From positions 124,001 to 188,000 of the forward strand of contig NZ_BDUC01000002.1 in the NCBI RefSeq assembly GCF_002218085.1: a DNA stretch of 64,000 nucleotides. Direction: 5' to 3'. This document shows, in pieces, positions 50,271-59,297 of the stretch (position 1 is the first letter of the stretch; every line of letters begins with the position of its first letter). Source of the DNA: Tolypothrix sp. NIES-4075. Its GTDB lineage: Bacteria; Cyanobacteriota; Cyanobacteriia; Cyanobacteriales; Nostocaceae. The notes beneath the pieces were generated by a model. The model did no database searches. It was given only the letters and a program-made list of their open reading frames with translations, and had not been told where the DNA came from. Both the position numbers and the translations under genes were made by a program.

Positions 50271-52412
50271 CTAGCGCAACGCTCTAGAGGTAACGGAGCG
50301 TTGTAAACTAGCTAAAGCGCGGTTGTAATCCAAAATAGCTTGGACTCGGTTTCCTTCGGCTCTAGTGAGTGCGGTTTCCGCGTCAATTACTTCGGTTTGA
50401 GTACCTACACCAGCTTGAAATCGCAAACGCGCTAACCGCAGAGACTCTCTAGCTTGTTCTAAGGCGCCTGTAGCGGTGTTGACGTTCTGCAAATTAGATT
50501 GCAGGTTAGAAAAGGCTTGTTCTACCTCAAAGCGGGTTTGATCGCGCTGTTGAGCAAATTGAGTTTCGGCGATCGCAATATTACTTCTTTGTTGATTCGC
50601 TCTTGCTCTTGCTGCTCCTCCATCAAACAACCTCCAGTTTGCTTGCACTCCCACCGAATAACCATCGGTAACGCTAGTATTATCATTAAACTGATCTAGC
50701 AGATTGTAGCTGGCAACTAAACCAACTTGCGGACCTATTTGTGCAAGCGCTCCGCGTCGCTGTTGCTCAAATATGTTACGTTGTGCTAACTGCTGTTGCA
50801 ATTCCGGACGGTTTTGAAAAGCTAGAATAATGCTTTGTTCCAGCGTTTGGTTCCAAAGACCAGCTAATCTTACCGGATCTGCTGCAACCACATTCACCGA
50901 CTGACTCAAACTCAACCGAGTCACTAACTGGCGGCGGGCGATTTGCTGCTGCGAGATAGAATTAGTCAAATCTTGTTGAGCGTTTGCTAAATTCACCTGT
51001 GATTGCAGTACAGAGAATCGCGTACCTACTCCAGCTTGTTCTAAAGCTTGTGCATCCCGCAAACTAGCCTGAGCGTTAGTTACAGCCGCAGTGTTAATCC
51101 GCACGCTTTCATCTGCTTGTTGTAAGTTGTAGTAATCAGTAGAGACATTCAGCCGAATTACCTCAGATTGACGCTCAACATCCAACTCTTGAAACCGTAC
51201 CTGTTCTTCAGCCTGTCTAATGACAGCTTGCCGACTCCCAGAAGTATAGAGGTTGTACGAAAGTTGCGCTTGACCATTGAAACCCGTACTAGGTTCGTCT
51301 TGATTTGTGGAAATCCCTGTTTGTTGCTCCTGTCGCTCTGCTGAAAGCTGACCGCTAGCAGACTGCTGACGAGTTACACTAGCATTAACATCAAAATTGG
51401 GTAACAAAGCAGCTTGAGCCTCACGTACCGCATATTGACTGCGTTGTAGCTGCAATAATGACACCTGTAGATCGCGATTATTTCGGCGTGCTAGTTCCAG
51501 CGCTTGTGCTAAAGTAATCGGCTGAGTTCCCTGTAGCCTCACTTCCTCTGGTTTGGTAGGAAACTGTAGAGGGTTTGGGTTTTGATTGAGGTAATCGGGA
51601 ATTTGTACTTCCGGTGTAGATGTGGGGGTTACTGGTGTTGGTGTTGGTGCTAGCACTCCTCCTCCGGGTGCGGGGGTAGGAACCGGTGTTATTGGTGTGG
51701 TTGTGGGTGTCCGTGTCTGAGCTACCGAATTACCAGTAGAATTATTTTGTCTTTGTCGGCAGGCTTTTAAGTCAATCACCCCATCGGTTAAGGAAAAGGT
51801 TTGGCTGTTTTGTGGTTTCTGGGGGCAAAACTGCACTTTATCTAGTAAACTTGCTGCTGTTGAATCAGAAGTTTCAACTTGTGATACTGTCTGCAACTGA
51901 GTAGCCGGATTTTTCTTGTCTGTTGCTGGTTTTTGTGCTATAGCCAATCCCGCTTGTGACACGGTTGCTTTCTGGGAAGCACCAAAAAGTGTATTTTCTG
52001 CTAATTTGGATGCAATCGCGCTTTGTTTTTGAGGAGCGATCGCAGAACGAATTTTATCTCTTGGCTCAAAATAATTTTCAGTCGGCACCCAACTGGATAC
52101 TATACCTTTTTGTCCGATTAACACACCAGTCTTGCCCGTCACTGTTGCTGGGATACTGTTACTAATTAAAGGTTTAACTCTAACTGTAGTCCAGGATGTT
52201 ATTACGTCTGGTATACTATCTCTGGCGGTATTGGGCAGTCCTCGATTGATGATGTCTGTAACGGAAGTTTCACTATGAGTGGAACTTGAGACATTATCAT
52301 AAGCAGCCAGCTGTACTTTTTCAGCTTTTACAGTTTCAGCCGAAGCAGGCTGAGTTGCTAATATTACTATCACACCAGGCAAGAAGCTATAAAATAATTG
52401 CTGTCCTTTCAC
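50271..52412 (-). CDS. TolC-family outer-membrane efflux protein
   Basis: 713 residues, long for the family because of a ~290-residue N-terminal extension. It has a signal peptide (FYSFLPGVIVILATQPASA) and a Pro/Thr-rich linker (ITPVPTPAPGGGVLAPTPTP). The TolC repeats start near 300: QPITLAQALELARRNNRDLQ, QAQLSYNLYTSGSRQAVIRQ, then GVQANWRLFDGGAARARANQ and LRLARLRFQAGVGTQTEVID. From memory of Anabaena, the TolC gene beside kaiC is hgdD, needed for heterocyst glycolipid export; this is the likely orthologue, based on position. Confidence 0.9.
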   Translation of the reverse strand: MKGQQLFYSFLPGVIVILATQPASAETVKAEKVQLAAYDNVSSSTHSETSVTDIINRGLPNTARDSIPDVITSWTTVRVKPLISNSIPATVTGKTGVLIGQKGIVSSWVPTENYFEPRDKIRSAIAPQKQSAIASKLAENTLFGASQKATVSQAGLAIAQKPATDKKNPATQLQTVSQVETSDSTAASLLDKVQFCPQKPQNSQTFSLTDGVIDLKACRQRQNNSTGNSVAQTRTPTTTPITPVPTPAPGGGVLAPTPTPVTPTSTPEVQIPDYLNQNPNPLQFPTKPEEVRLQGTQPITLAQALELARRNNRDLQVSLLQLQRSQYAVREAQAALLPNFDVNASVTRQQSASGQLSAERQEQQTGISTNQDEPSTGFNGQAQLSYNLYTSGSRQAVIRQAEEQVRFQELDVERQSEVIRLNVSTDYYNLQQADESVRINTAAVTNAQASLRDAQALEQAGVGTRFSVLQSQVNLANAQQDLTNSISQQQIARRQLVTRLSLSQSVNVVAADPVRLAGLWNQTLEQSIILAFQNRPELQQQLAQRNIFEQQRRGALAQIGPQVGLVASYNLLDQFNDNTSVTDGYSVGVQANWRLFDGGAARARANQQRSNIAIAETQFAQQRDQTRFEVEQAFSNLQSNLQNVNTATGALEQARESLRLARLRFQAGVGTQTEVIDAETALTRAEGNRVQAILDYNRALASLQRSVTSRALR

Positions 52413-52482
52413 CGCATCCCCTCACACGAAATCAAGCGGCAGAAACCCTTTACTCACCACAGAATATAGCACGATGCCAAAT

Positions 52483-54045
52483 TTAGGAATCGGAACTCTG
52501 TTTGTCTTCAAAACGTTTGACGATGCGAGAAAGTTCCGCCTTTTCATCGATACTAACGCGGGTTGGCGCACCGCTGACAATTCTTTCGTAGTTCCTGAAA
52601 GAATCTTTAATTTCTGGACCATCAGCGGTAATATTGTACTCCCGGATACCTTTATCATGCCAAGAACCGCGCATTTTGAATACGTTAATTGCTCTTGACA
52701 TCTCGCCTTTGATTTCTACATACTGCAACATGAGAATTGTATCAGTAATCGTGGAAATATGAGAATCTGTAATTGAATGAGAACCCATGAATTGGTCAGT
52801 TGTATTCGTAAAAAAACCTGTAATTTCTTCTTGTTTAGCATAACCCGTCACCCCAATTACAAATTGACGAAATGCATTATTGCTTACTCCTCTTGCTAAT
52901 GCTGAAAGAGAATCAATAGCAATCCGAGCTGGTTTAAACTCAGCAATCTCTGACTTGATAATTTGTAGGTGATCTTCTAAACCGGTAGATTCCGGATAAG
53001 TACAAATTATTTTTAACAAACCTTGATGTTCTAGTTCTTCAAAATCAATTCCCCAAGATTGAGCGTTTCGAGACAATTGAGCGCGTGATTCTTCATAAGC
53101 AAATAATATTGAGCGTTCGTTGTTGAGGCAGGCTTCCTGGATGAACTGGCTAACTAATAAAGTCTTACCAGTGCCTGTAGCTCCTGTTGCCAAAATAATA
53201 GAATCTTTAAAGAAACCACCACCGCACATGTCATCTAAAGTTTTCACTCCAGAAGATACACGGATATTAGAAGACCTTTGCGTCAAGCGCATTGCTCCCA
53301 GTGGAAAAATATTAACCCCGGCATTGGTTATAGTAAAAGGATACTCACCTTTCATATGAGTTGTACCCCGCAATTTGAGAATTTCAATTGTGCGACGACG
53401 ACGTTCTCCTTCTAAAACGTTGCGGACAATTGCTACATTATCCGAAACAAATTCTTCTACCCCAAAAGAGGCTACAGGACCGTATTCTTGAGCGCGTTCG
53501 GTAGTTATAATTGTTGTGACATTTAGTTGTTTTAGACGTGCTACAAGGCGAAAAATTTCTCGTCGCACGACTGCGACAGCTTCATACTGTTGAAATACCG
53601 CTGTAATAGAATCTATTGAAACTCGTTTTGCCTTATATTTACGAATTGCGTATTGCAGTCGCTCAATGAGTGCTGAAAGGTCAAAGTTTCCTACTATATC
53701 TTGACCTTCTGGATCGGGAGAAGCATCAAGAATAAATAATTTACCTTCAGCAATTAGGTGTTGTAAATTCCAACCAAAAATACCAGCATTTTTAATGATG
53801 TCACTGGGTGATTCTTCAAAGGTAACAAATACTCCCGCTTCATCAAAGTAGGTGATACCGCTATAGAGAAACTGAAGAGATAATAAAGTTTTGCCAGTTC
53901 CAGAGGTGCCGCTGACTAAAGTAGTTCTACCAACAGGTAAACCACCATGACTGATGTCATCAAACCCCTCGATCATTGTACGAATTTTTTCTACACCCCC
54001 ACTTGGTGAGGTATTGCTAGCTTGTGTTTGCTCGTTTTCACTCAT
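52483..54045 (-). CDS. kaiC: Circadian clock ATPase/autokinase KaiC
   Basis: 520 residues, the full double RecA-like KaiC. CI has Walker A SGTSGTGKTLLSLQFL and the catalytic pair FVTFEESP. CII has ATGATGTGKTLLVSQF and FAYEESRAQ. The autophosphorylation site TDSHISTITDT with adjacent Ser and Thr is intact (equivalents of S431/T432 of Synechococcus elongatus), and the C-terminal tail (GAPTRVSIDEKAELSRIVKR) for KaiA binding is present. It therefore looks like canonical KaiC1. Downstream of kaiB on the same strand (69 bp). Confidence 0.97.
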   Translation of the reverse strand: MSENEQTQASNTSPSGGVEKIRTMIEGFDDISHGGLPVGRTTLVSGTSGTGKTLLSLQFLYSGITYFDEAGVFVTFEESPSDIIKNAGIFGWNLQHLIAEGKLFILDASPDPEGQDIVGNFDLSALIERLQYAIRKYKAKRVSIDSITAVFQQYEAVAVVRREIFRLVARLKQLNVTTIITTERAQEYGPVASFGVEEFVSDNVAIVRNVLEGERRRRTIEILKLRGTTHMKGEYPFTITNAGVNIFPLGAMRLTQRSSNIRVSSGVKTLDDMCGGGFFKDSIILATGATGTGKTLLVSQFIQEACLNNERSILFAYEESRAQLSRNAQSWGIDFEELEHQGLLKIICTYPESTGLEDHLQIIKSEIAEFKPARIAIDSLSALARGVSNNAFRQFVIGVTGYAKQEEITGFFTNTTDQFMGSHSITDSHISTITDTILMLQYVEIKGEMSRAINVFKMRGSWHDKGIREYNITADGPEIKDSFRNYERIVSGAPTRVSIDEKAELSRIVKRFEDKQSSDS

Positions 54046-54114
54046 TGCCAGTTAAATTAACAAATCGCAATAAAAACCATTGTGACTAAAATTTCTAGTT
54101 TTTGATTAAATAAT

Positions 54115-54432
54115 CTATTCCCCAAAATAGTCTTCTTCTGTTAGTTCTTCATAAAGTAAATCCAATCCTATCAACACTTTTTCCCTATCTGAAAGATCGC
54201 CGATTATTTTGCGAACTGGTGGAGGTAAAATTTTCGATAATGTTGGTGTGGCTAATATCTTGTCTTCTTCTGCTAGTTGCGGGTTTTTCAGTACGTCGAT
54301 TACTTTCAAAGCATAAATACCTTGAAATTCTTGGTCTAATATGTTTTTGAGTATTTTTAACGCCCGTACTGAATTGGCGGTGTTCCCTGCTACATAAAGT
54401 TTGAGAACATAGGTTTTTCTGACTTTATTCAT
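54115..54432 (-). CDS. kaiB: Circadian clock protein KaiB
   Basis: 105 residues from the ATG at 54432. An in-frame upstream ATG at 54543 would add 37 residues not seen in KaiB, so I reject it. The sequence is typical: KTYVLKLYVAGNTANSVRAL, GIYALKVIDVLKNPQLAEED, KILATPTLSKILPPPVRKII, then GDLSDREKVLIGLDLLYEEL. KaiB switches fold and binds the KaiC CI ring to sequester KaiA. Confidence 0.96.
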   Translation of the reverse strand: MNKVRKTYVLKLYVAGNTANSVRALKILKNILDQEFQGIYALKVIDVLKNPQLAEEDKILATPTLSKILPPPVRKIIGDLSDREKVLIGLDLLYEELTEEDYFGE

Positions 54433-54603
54433 AAAAGTACAGGCTATAGTGAGAAATGAAACTACGCACTCATTGCGTTCTAAGTAGCGATAAGTCGATC
54501 TTAATCTACGCACTGTCGGTCCAGGCATTGAACGCGATCGCATCTTTCAAAGAACGTTTTCGACCCTCGGTAACTTTTGTACTGCTGTTCGCTCTTGTTC
54601 AAT

Positions 54604-54909
54604 TTATTTAGAAATCGAACTTCTATATGCTTCGCACAGGTGAGCCAAAACATCAATCAGTGTCAGCCGATAATCAAGTAACGATTCATCGCTCCTTCCT
54701 TCTAATTTTAGCTGTTTGGAAAACTCTTCAATTAAATCCATGTGAATCTCTATAATTTGCGGCACAGGAATATTAGCACAAAATACTGCATTGATAAATT
54801 TATCAATTTTTTCCTTCAGTGTTTTGTCTGTGGTAAAGTAATTTATAAGAATTTGTCGGTAATCTGATTTAAGTTGCTGCAACAATGCCTGCTTGTCGGC
54901 TCTCGTCAT
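54604..54909 (-). CDS. kaiA: Short KaiA (C-terminal KaiC-binding domain only)
   Basis: 101 residues: DKQALLQQLKSDYRQILINY, LKEKIDKFINAVFCANIPVP, QIIEIHMDLIEEFSKQLKLE and LLDYRLTLIDVLAHLCEAYR. This is the four-helix dimerisation and KaiC-activating domain. The ~180-residue N-terminal pseudo-receiver of unicellular KaiA is missing, as known for Nostoc/Anabaena. No remnant of that domain is found in the 870 bp upstream. 171 bp separate it from kaiB. Confidence 0.95.
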   Translation of the reverse strand: MTRADKQALLQQLKSDYRQILINYFTTDKTLKEKIDKFINAVFCANIPVPQIIEIHMDLIEEFSKQLKLEGRSDESLLDYRLTLIDVLAHLCEAYRSSISK

Positions 54910-55781
54910 CTGCTAAATAACTGTTGAGGTATTGGGCAATGTAAATAAATCATAATATTTGTCAAGAAGTTTTTCATATAGTTTTTTTGCATTTATTTAC
55001 TTCTTCTATGGTGATGGATAATTATGTATGAAATCACCTCACATATAATGAGTGCTGAAACTTTGCTCAATGGCTATTTGCTCTTATCATTAAGGTAATG
55101 ATATCAATGAAATTGTGGATGTTGGTTTTGCTGACCAAGAATTATCAACGGATAACAAGTAGCAAGACCTGCAACTCAGACTGAGCGTGAAGTAAAGTTC
55201 TAGTCTAGCCAAATGTAAATTTTTATATCAAAATATGATGTTAACTACTTAACAAATGGCAGCTACTAAACTTTAAGATAATGGTAGTTGTTGAGTGAGC
55301 GTTGATGGGGGAAAGGGCAGTGTTGAATTTTTTGTTGGGATTTATATATCTATCTAAATATAGATTTTGGGAATTCACTCCTTGATAAGATACTTAAACG
55401 AAGTTAAAAAATTGTCGCATTCCAAATCATTATAATTCCTCAAGGTTCAAAAGCGAATCTTTATTACATAATTGTTCTAGCTACAGAATATTGCTTTCTC
55501 GATTTAAACACTAGGAGGATACACTTAAGGATGCTTGACCGAAGTAACGAGCGGCTTAGTTTGACACCGCCGTAATAATTGTTAACTTTTCTGCACTTAG
55601 CAAAACAGACACTATCGATTTGTTCGCCCATTGAAAGAATGGCGTTGAAATTGTAACCACAATAGCGCGAGCGCTTTGCTTCAAAGTCGGATGTTGCTTT
55701 AGCCAAAAACGCCATCGGCTAGTTACGAAAAGCAGGTGGTGATGGTGGAGCTTCCACGGGAAGAATGACAACCAAAGTTTT
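54910..55781. other. Long intergenic region between kaiA and a divergent kinase
   Basis: 872 bp holding the promoters of the kai genes and of the kinase at 55782. Mostly AT-rich. A weak 83-codon minus frame (55464-55715) has no recognisable features. A non-coding RNA cannot be excluded. Confidence 0.5.
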
Positions 55782-58700
55782 ATGCCAATGTTACAGTACC
55801 CGCTTTATGATTTTGTGGCAACCGTACCGAGTTGTACAGAAACAACAACTCTGGCAGTTTTGCTAGAGATATTTGCCCAACAACAGTGCGATCGCGCTGT
55901 AGTGGTGAATGAGCAAGAATACCCAATAGGGTTGCTGTACTCATCGCGTTTAATACCACAATTTTTGGCGGCAAAACAACGCCAAGGAAATTTTAAGTTT
56001 TTAGATTTACAGCAGCCAATCTCAATTTTAGATAAAGCTTTAATTGAACCAATACAAATATTGTCTGCATCTGATAATGTGGATCAATTTGGCTTGTTTT
56101 TGGCTTCTAAAAGTGGCGAAAGCAATAACTTAAATTGGGCACTAATTGACGCAAATAAAAAATATTTGGGGTTGGTAGATACAGTCAGCCTGCTACGATT
56201 GTTAACGCAAGTGGAAATTGACGCAAAATGGAGCGATCGCGACAACAGCAAAAAAACTGTACAGCAGAAAAAAGCTAGTAGTACGTTAATTCCTAAGGGT
56301 AGACCCCCAGGAGTTTGTCGTCAATCGCCTAAACAAAAAGAATATCAAAAAGAGGGACACAAACCACTGGTGCAGTTATTGGAACGATTGCCTTGGCCCT
56401 TAATGTTGCAAACTAGTAGTGGCGAAGTAGTCACCCAAAACCCAGCATGGTGGCAACAATTAGGTGGATTGAAAGATCCAGAAGGAGTGAGGCAACAAAT
56501 AGGAGAAATATTAAATTCATCAACAAAAAAATCAGAATATCCTACAGCGACGATTGGCAATATCATTAACACATGCAACGACCTTGACGACGAGGTATCT
56601 ACAGATATTAAACTTAATTGTCGAGAAAATACTTCAGAAGTAATAACTAAAAACAGCTTGTCGTCACGGCGAAAATCAATACCAATAATCAAAAATTTAC
56701 CAGAGCAAATATTTACTGAAACTAATGTTGCAAATAGATGTTTGTTTGATAGCAATTTAGGAATATGCACCTGCGTTTTAGAAGTGCAAAATGGTCAAGA
56801 GCGAGTTTGGCAATTTGCGAAAATTCCCTTAGATAGCATTGAGTTGAAAATCCTGAATCCTGAGTTAGAGATGCCCTGCACACAGGAATCAACAGGCAAT
56901 GAATTGTGGTTAGTCTTAGCAACTGACGTAACCGAACAGCAGCAACTTTGTAAAGAACTGGCGGCAAAAAATGCCGACTTAGTTCAATTGAATCGCTTAA
57001 AAGATGAATTTTTAGCTTGTATTAGTCACGAATTAAAAACACCTTTGACTGCCGTTTTAGGATTATCAAGATTGCTTGTAGATCGACAATTAGGAGAATT
57101 AAACGAGCGTCAAGCGCGTTACGCGGGATTGATTCATCAAAGCGGACGACATTTAATGAGTGTGGTCAATGACATTTTAGATTTGACCCGCATGGAAACC
57201 GGACAGATGGAGTTGACTTTAACACCGACAAAAATTCGTGCCGTATGCGATCGCGCTGCATCCGAAGCAAAAGCCATCCACACTCAAAACAGTAAAACTC
57301 CAGTCAACGTCTCTCCTCAAGCTTCACGTTCACCCGACCATCAATTTACCCTTTCCATCGAACCAGGTTTAGACCAAATTATCGCCGATGAATTACGCTT
57401 GCGGCAAATGTTGGTACATTTGCTTTCCAATGCCTTAAAATTCACCGAAACAGGTGGAGAAATTGGGCTGCGGGTAAGTCGTTGGGAAGGTTGGATTGCT
57501 TTTACAGTCTGGGACACAGGTATAGGTATTCCCGAACATCAACAGCACTTAATATTTCAAAAATTTCAACAACTAGAAAATCCCCTCACCCGCCAATTTG
57601 AAGGCACAGGTTTGGGGTTAGTATTAACTAGAGCTTTGGCACGTCTCCACGGTGGTGATGTGAGCTTTCTCTCTCGTGAAGGCAAAGGCAGCCAATTTAC
57701 TTTATTACTACCCCCCAGTCCTCCCAAAACAAACTTCGGGGAGCAAGATATGGGGCTAGAAGACACCGCAGCACACAAAATCGAAGACGCGGATAGTTTC
57801 CCCGTATTGCCTCGTTATCGGAACTGCGTGTCTTCAACTCCTGCCAATCTTCCCGCTAGCGAACAACGTTTAGTAATAGTAGTTGAGGCAGTAGCTCGAT
57901 ATATTGAAGAACTCACCGAGCAGTTGACAGGTTTGGGTTATCGGGTAGTGATTGCGCGATCGGGATGCGAAGCAGTTGAAAAAGCCCGTCGCTTGCAACC
58001 GAAAGCTGTATTCTTGAATCCATTGTTACCCCTTTTATCGGGTTGGGATGTGCTGACTTTAATTAAATCAGATGCTGCAACTCGTCACATCCCAGTGATT
58101 GTGACAGCAACAGGAGCCGAAAAAGAGCAAGCATTTGCTAATAGTGCCGATGGTTTTATCAGCTTACCAGTGCAGCATCAGGTTTTAGCACCACTTTTAG
58201 AAAAGTTGTGTGCAGCACCACAAGCGCAGCAACCGAGTCAAGATAATGGAAAAATTAATGTTCATACCCCACTGCGAATTCTTCGGTTGGTCAATTCCGA
58301 ATTAGAATCTGTCAATCCTCATCTATCACTGCGAGAACATCGGGTAATCGAAGTTGATGATTTAGATCAGGCAGAACTTTTAGCACGAGTTTGGCAGTTC
58401 GATGTCATTTTGCTGGATAAAGAAATTTCAAAAGCAAAAGCTTATTTGCAACAACTCAGTCAACACCCTCGTTTGGCAGCTTTACCATTAGTTACCTGCG
58501 ATGTAGCAACGACATTAGAAGCTTCACAAGTGGATGGACTTTCTGTATTTCCTTGCTTATCGTCATTTACCAACGATAACAATAGTCAAACAGGGAAAAC
58601 AGACGCTTTACTGTCAGTGCTGCAAATTGCTTCTGGGATGTGCTGTCCACCCAGCTTGTTAGTAGTCGATTTAACCATGTTGCCCGATCTGCCACAGTTA

Positions 58701-59168
58701 ACTCGCAAGCAGATTAGCGATTATGGATCGTCCAATAATTCCGCACTCAACAATTTAACGGAAGAGCGCGGTTCGGAGTGGTTTCAAGCTTTAATTCAGT
58801 ATCTGCAAACAGCAGGTTTGAAAGCTGCAATGGGTCGCTCTTGGGCAGAAATGCTACAACAAATTCGCCACCACAGCGTTGATTTATTGCTGATTTGTTT
58901 AGGTGAGTCTTCTAATGAAAAAGAAGCGCGAGCTGCATTGAAAACATTAGGACAATTGCCTTTTGATTTGCCACCGATTTTGGTACTAGACCAGCGATTA
59001 AATCCCCAAGAGGTTAGTTCAGCGCATAAGAAAAACCAGAAAAAAACTCAGGATAAATTGGAGTCAATAGAAACAGTTGTCGATGCGATCGCTACTCAGA
59101 TTTTGCCCCGCTCAATCTCGATGGAAGATTTGTTAAATCAGATTAATCAAGCTTTGAAGAGTGGTTAA
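55782..59168 (+). CDS. Hybrid histidine kinase with N-terminal CBS pair and degenerate receivers
   Basis: 1128 residues; ATG at 55782, with another at 55788. Residues about 1-145 look like paired CBS domains (CDRAVVVNEQEYPIGLLYSS, NWALIDANKKYLGLVDTVSL). A PAS-like segment lies at about 200-390. HisKA (EFLACISHELKTPLTAVLGL) and HATPase (LLSNALKFTETGGEIG, DTGIGIPEHQ, GTGLGLVLTRALA) look active. Three receiver-like domains follow, with altered pockets: the first has VVEAVARY instead of a D-D pair, AVFLNPLLPLLSG with Asn at the phosphoacceptor, and ISLPVQ without the Lys; the others (DVILLDKEISK; LLLICLGESSNEK) are also incomplete. It sits divergent from the kai operon, making a clock-related input or output plausible but unproven. 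Confidence 0.87.
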   Translation: MPMLQYPLYDFVATVPSCTETTTLAVLLEIFAQQQCDRAVVVNEQEYPIGLLYSSRLIPQFLAAKQRQGNFKFLDLQQPISILDKALIEPIQILSASDNVDQFGLFLASKSGESNNLNWALIDANKKYLGLVDTVSLLRLLTQVEIDAKWSDRDNSKKTVQQKKASSTLIPKGRPPGVCRQSPKQKEYQKEGHKPLVQLLERLPWPLMLQTSSGEVVTQNPAWWQQLGGLKDPEGVRQQIGEILNSSTKKSEYPTATIGNIINTCNDLDDEVSTDIKLNCRENTSEVITKNSLSSRRKSIPIIKNLPEQIFTETNVANRCLFDSNLGICTCVLEVQNGQERVWQFAKIPLDSIELKILNPELEMPCTQESTGNELWLVLATDVTEQQQLCKELAAKNADLVQLNRLKDEFLACISHELKTPLTAVLGLSRLLVDRQLGELNERQARYAGLIHQSGRHLMSVVNDILDLTRMETGQMELTLTPTKIRAVCDRAASEAKAIHTQNSKTPVNVSPQASRSPDHQFTLSIEPGLDQIIADELRLRQMLVHLLSNALKFTETGGEIGLRVSRWEGWIAFTVWDTGIGIPEHQQHLIFQKFQQLENPLTRQFEGTGLGLVLTRALARLHGGDVSFLSREGKGSQFTLLLPPSPPKTNFGEQDMGLEDTAAHKIEDADSFPVLPRYRNCVSSTPANLPASEQRLVIVVEAVARYIEELTEQLTGLGYRVVIARSGCEAVEKARRLQPKAVFLNPLLPLLSGWDVLTLIKSDAATRHIPVIVTATGAEKEQAFANSADGFISLPVQHQVLAPLLEKLCAAPQAQQPSQDNGKINVHTPLRILRLVNSELESVNPHLSLREHRVIEVDDLDQAELLARVWQFDVILLDKEISKAKAYLQQLSQHPRLAALPLVTCDVATTLEASQVDGLSVFPCLSSFTNDNNSQTGKTDALLSVLQIASGMCCPPSLLVVDLTMLPDLPQLTRKQISDYGSSNNSALNNLTEERGSEWFQALIQYLQTAGLKAAMGRSWAEMLQQIRHHSVDLLLICLGESSNEKEARAALKTLGQLPFDLPPILVLDQRLNPQEVSSAHKKNQKKTQDKLESIETVVDAIATQILPRSISMEDLLNQINQALKSG

Positions 59169-59297
59169 TGGTTAGTTGTTGGTTGTTAGTGGTTAATGGT
59201 TAGTTGTTGGTTGTTGGTTGTTTTAGTCACCACTATCCACCATCTACGCTCCCACCATCCACCATCTACGCTCCCACTAACCACTATCCACTATCCA
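59169..59297. repeat. Short tandem repeats (TTGTTGG / CACCATC)
   Basis: GTTGTTGGTTGTTAG-type units, then CCACCATCTACGCTCCCACC in repeated form and CCACTATCCACTATCCACTA. Confidence 0.88.

Noticed and set aside
54433..54543. Longer KaiB with 37 extra N-terminal residues
   Set aside because: The extension has no KaiB-like residues, and the ATG at 54432 gives the standard length.
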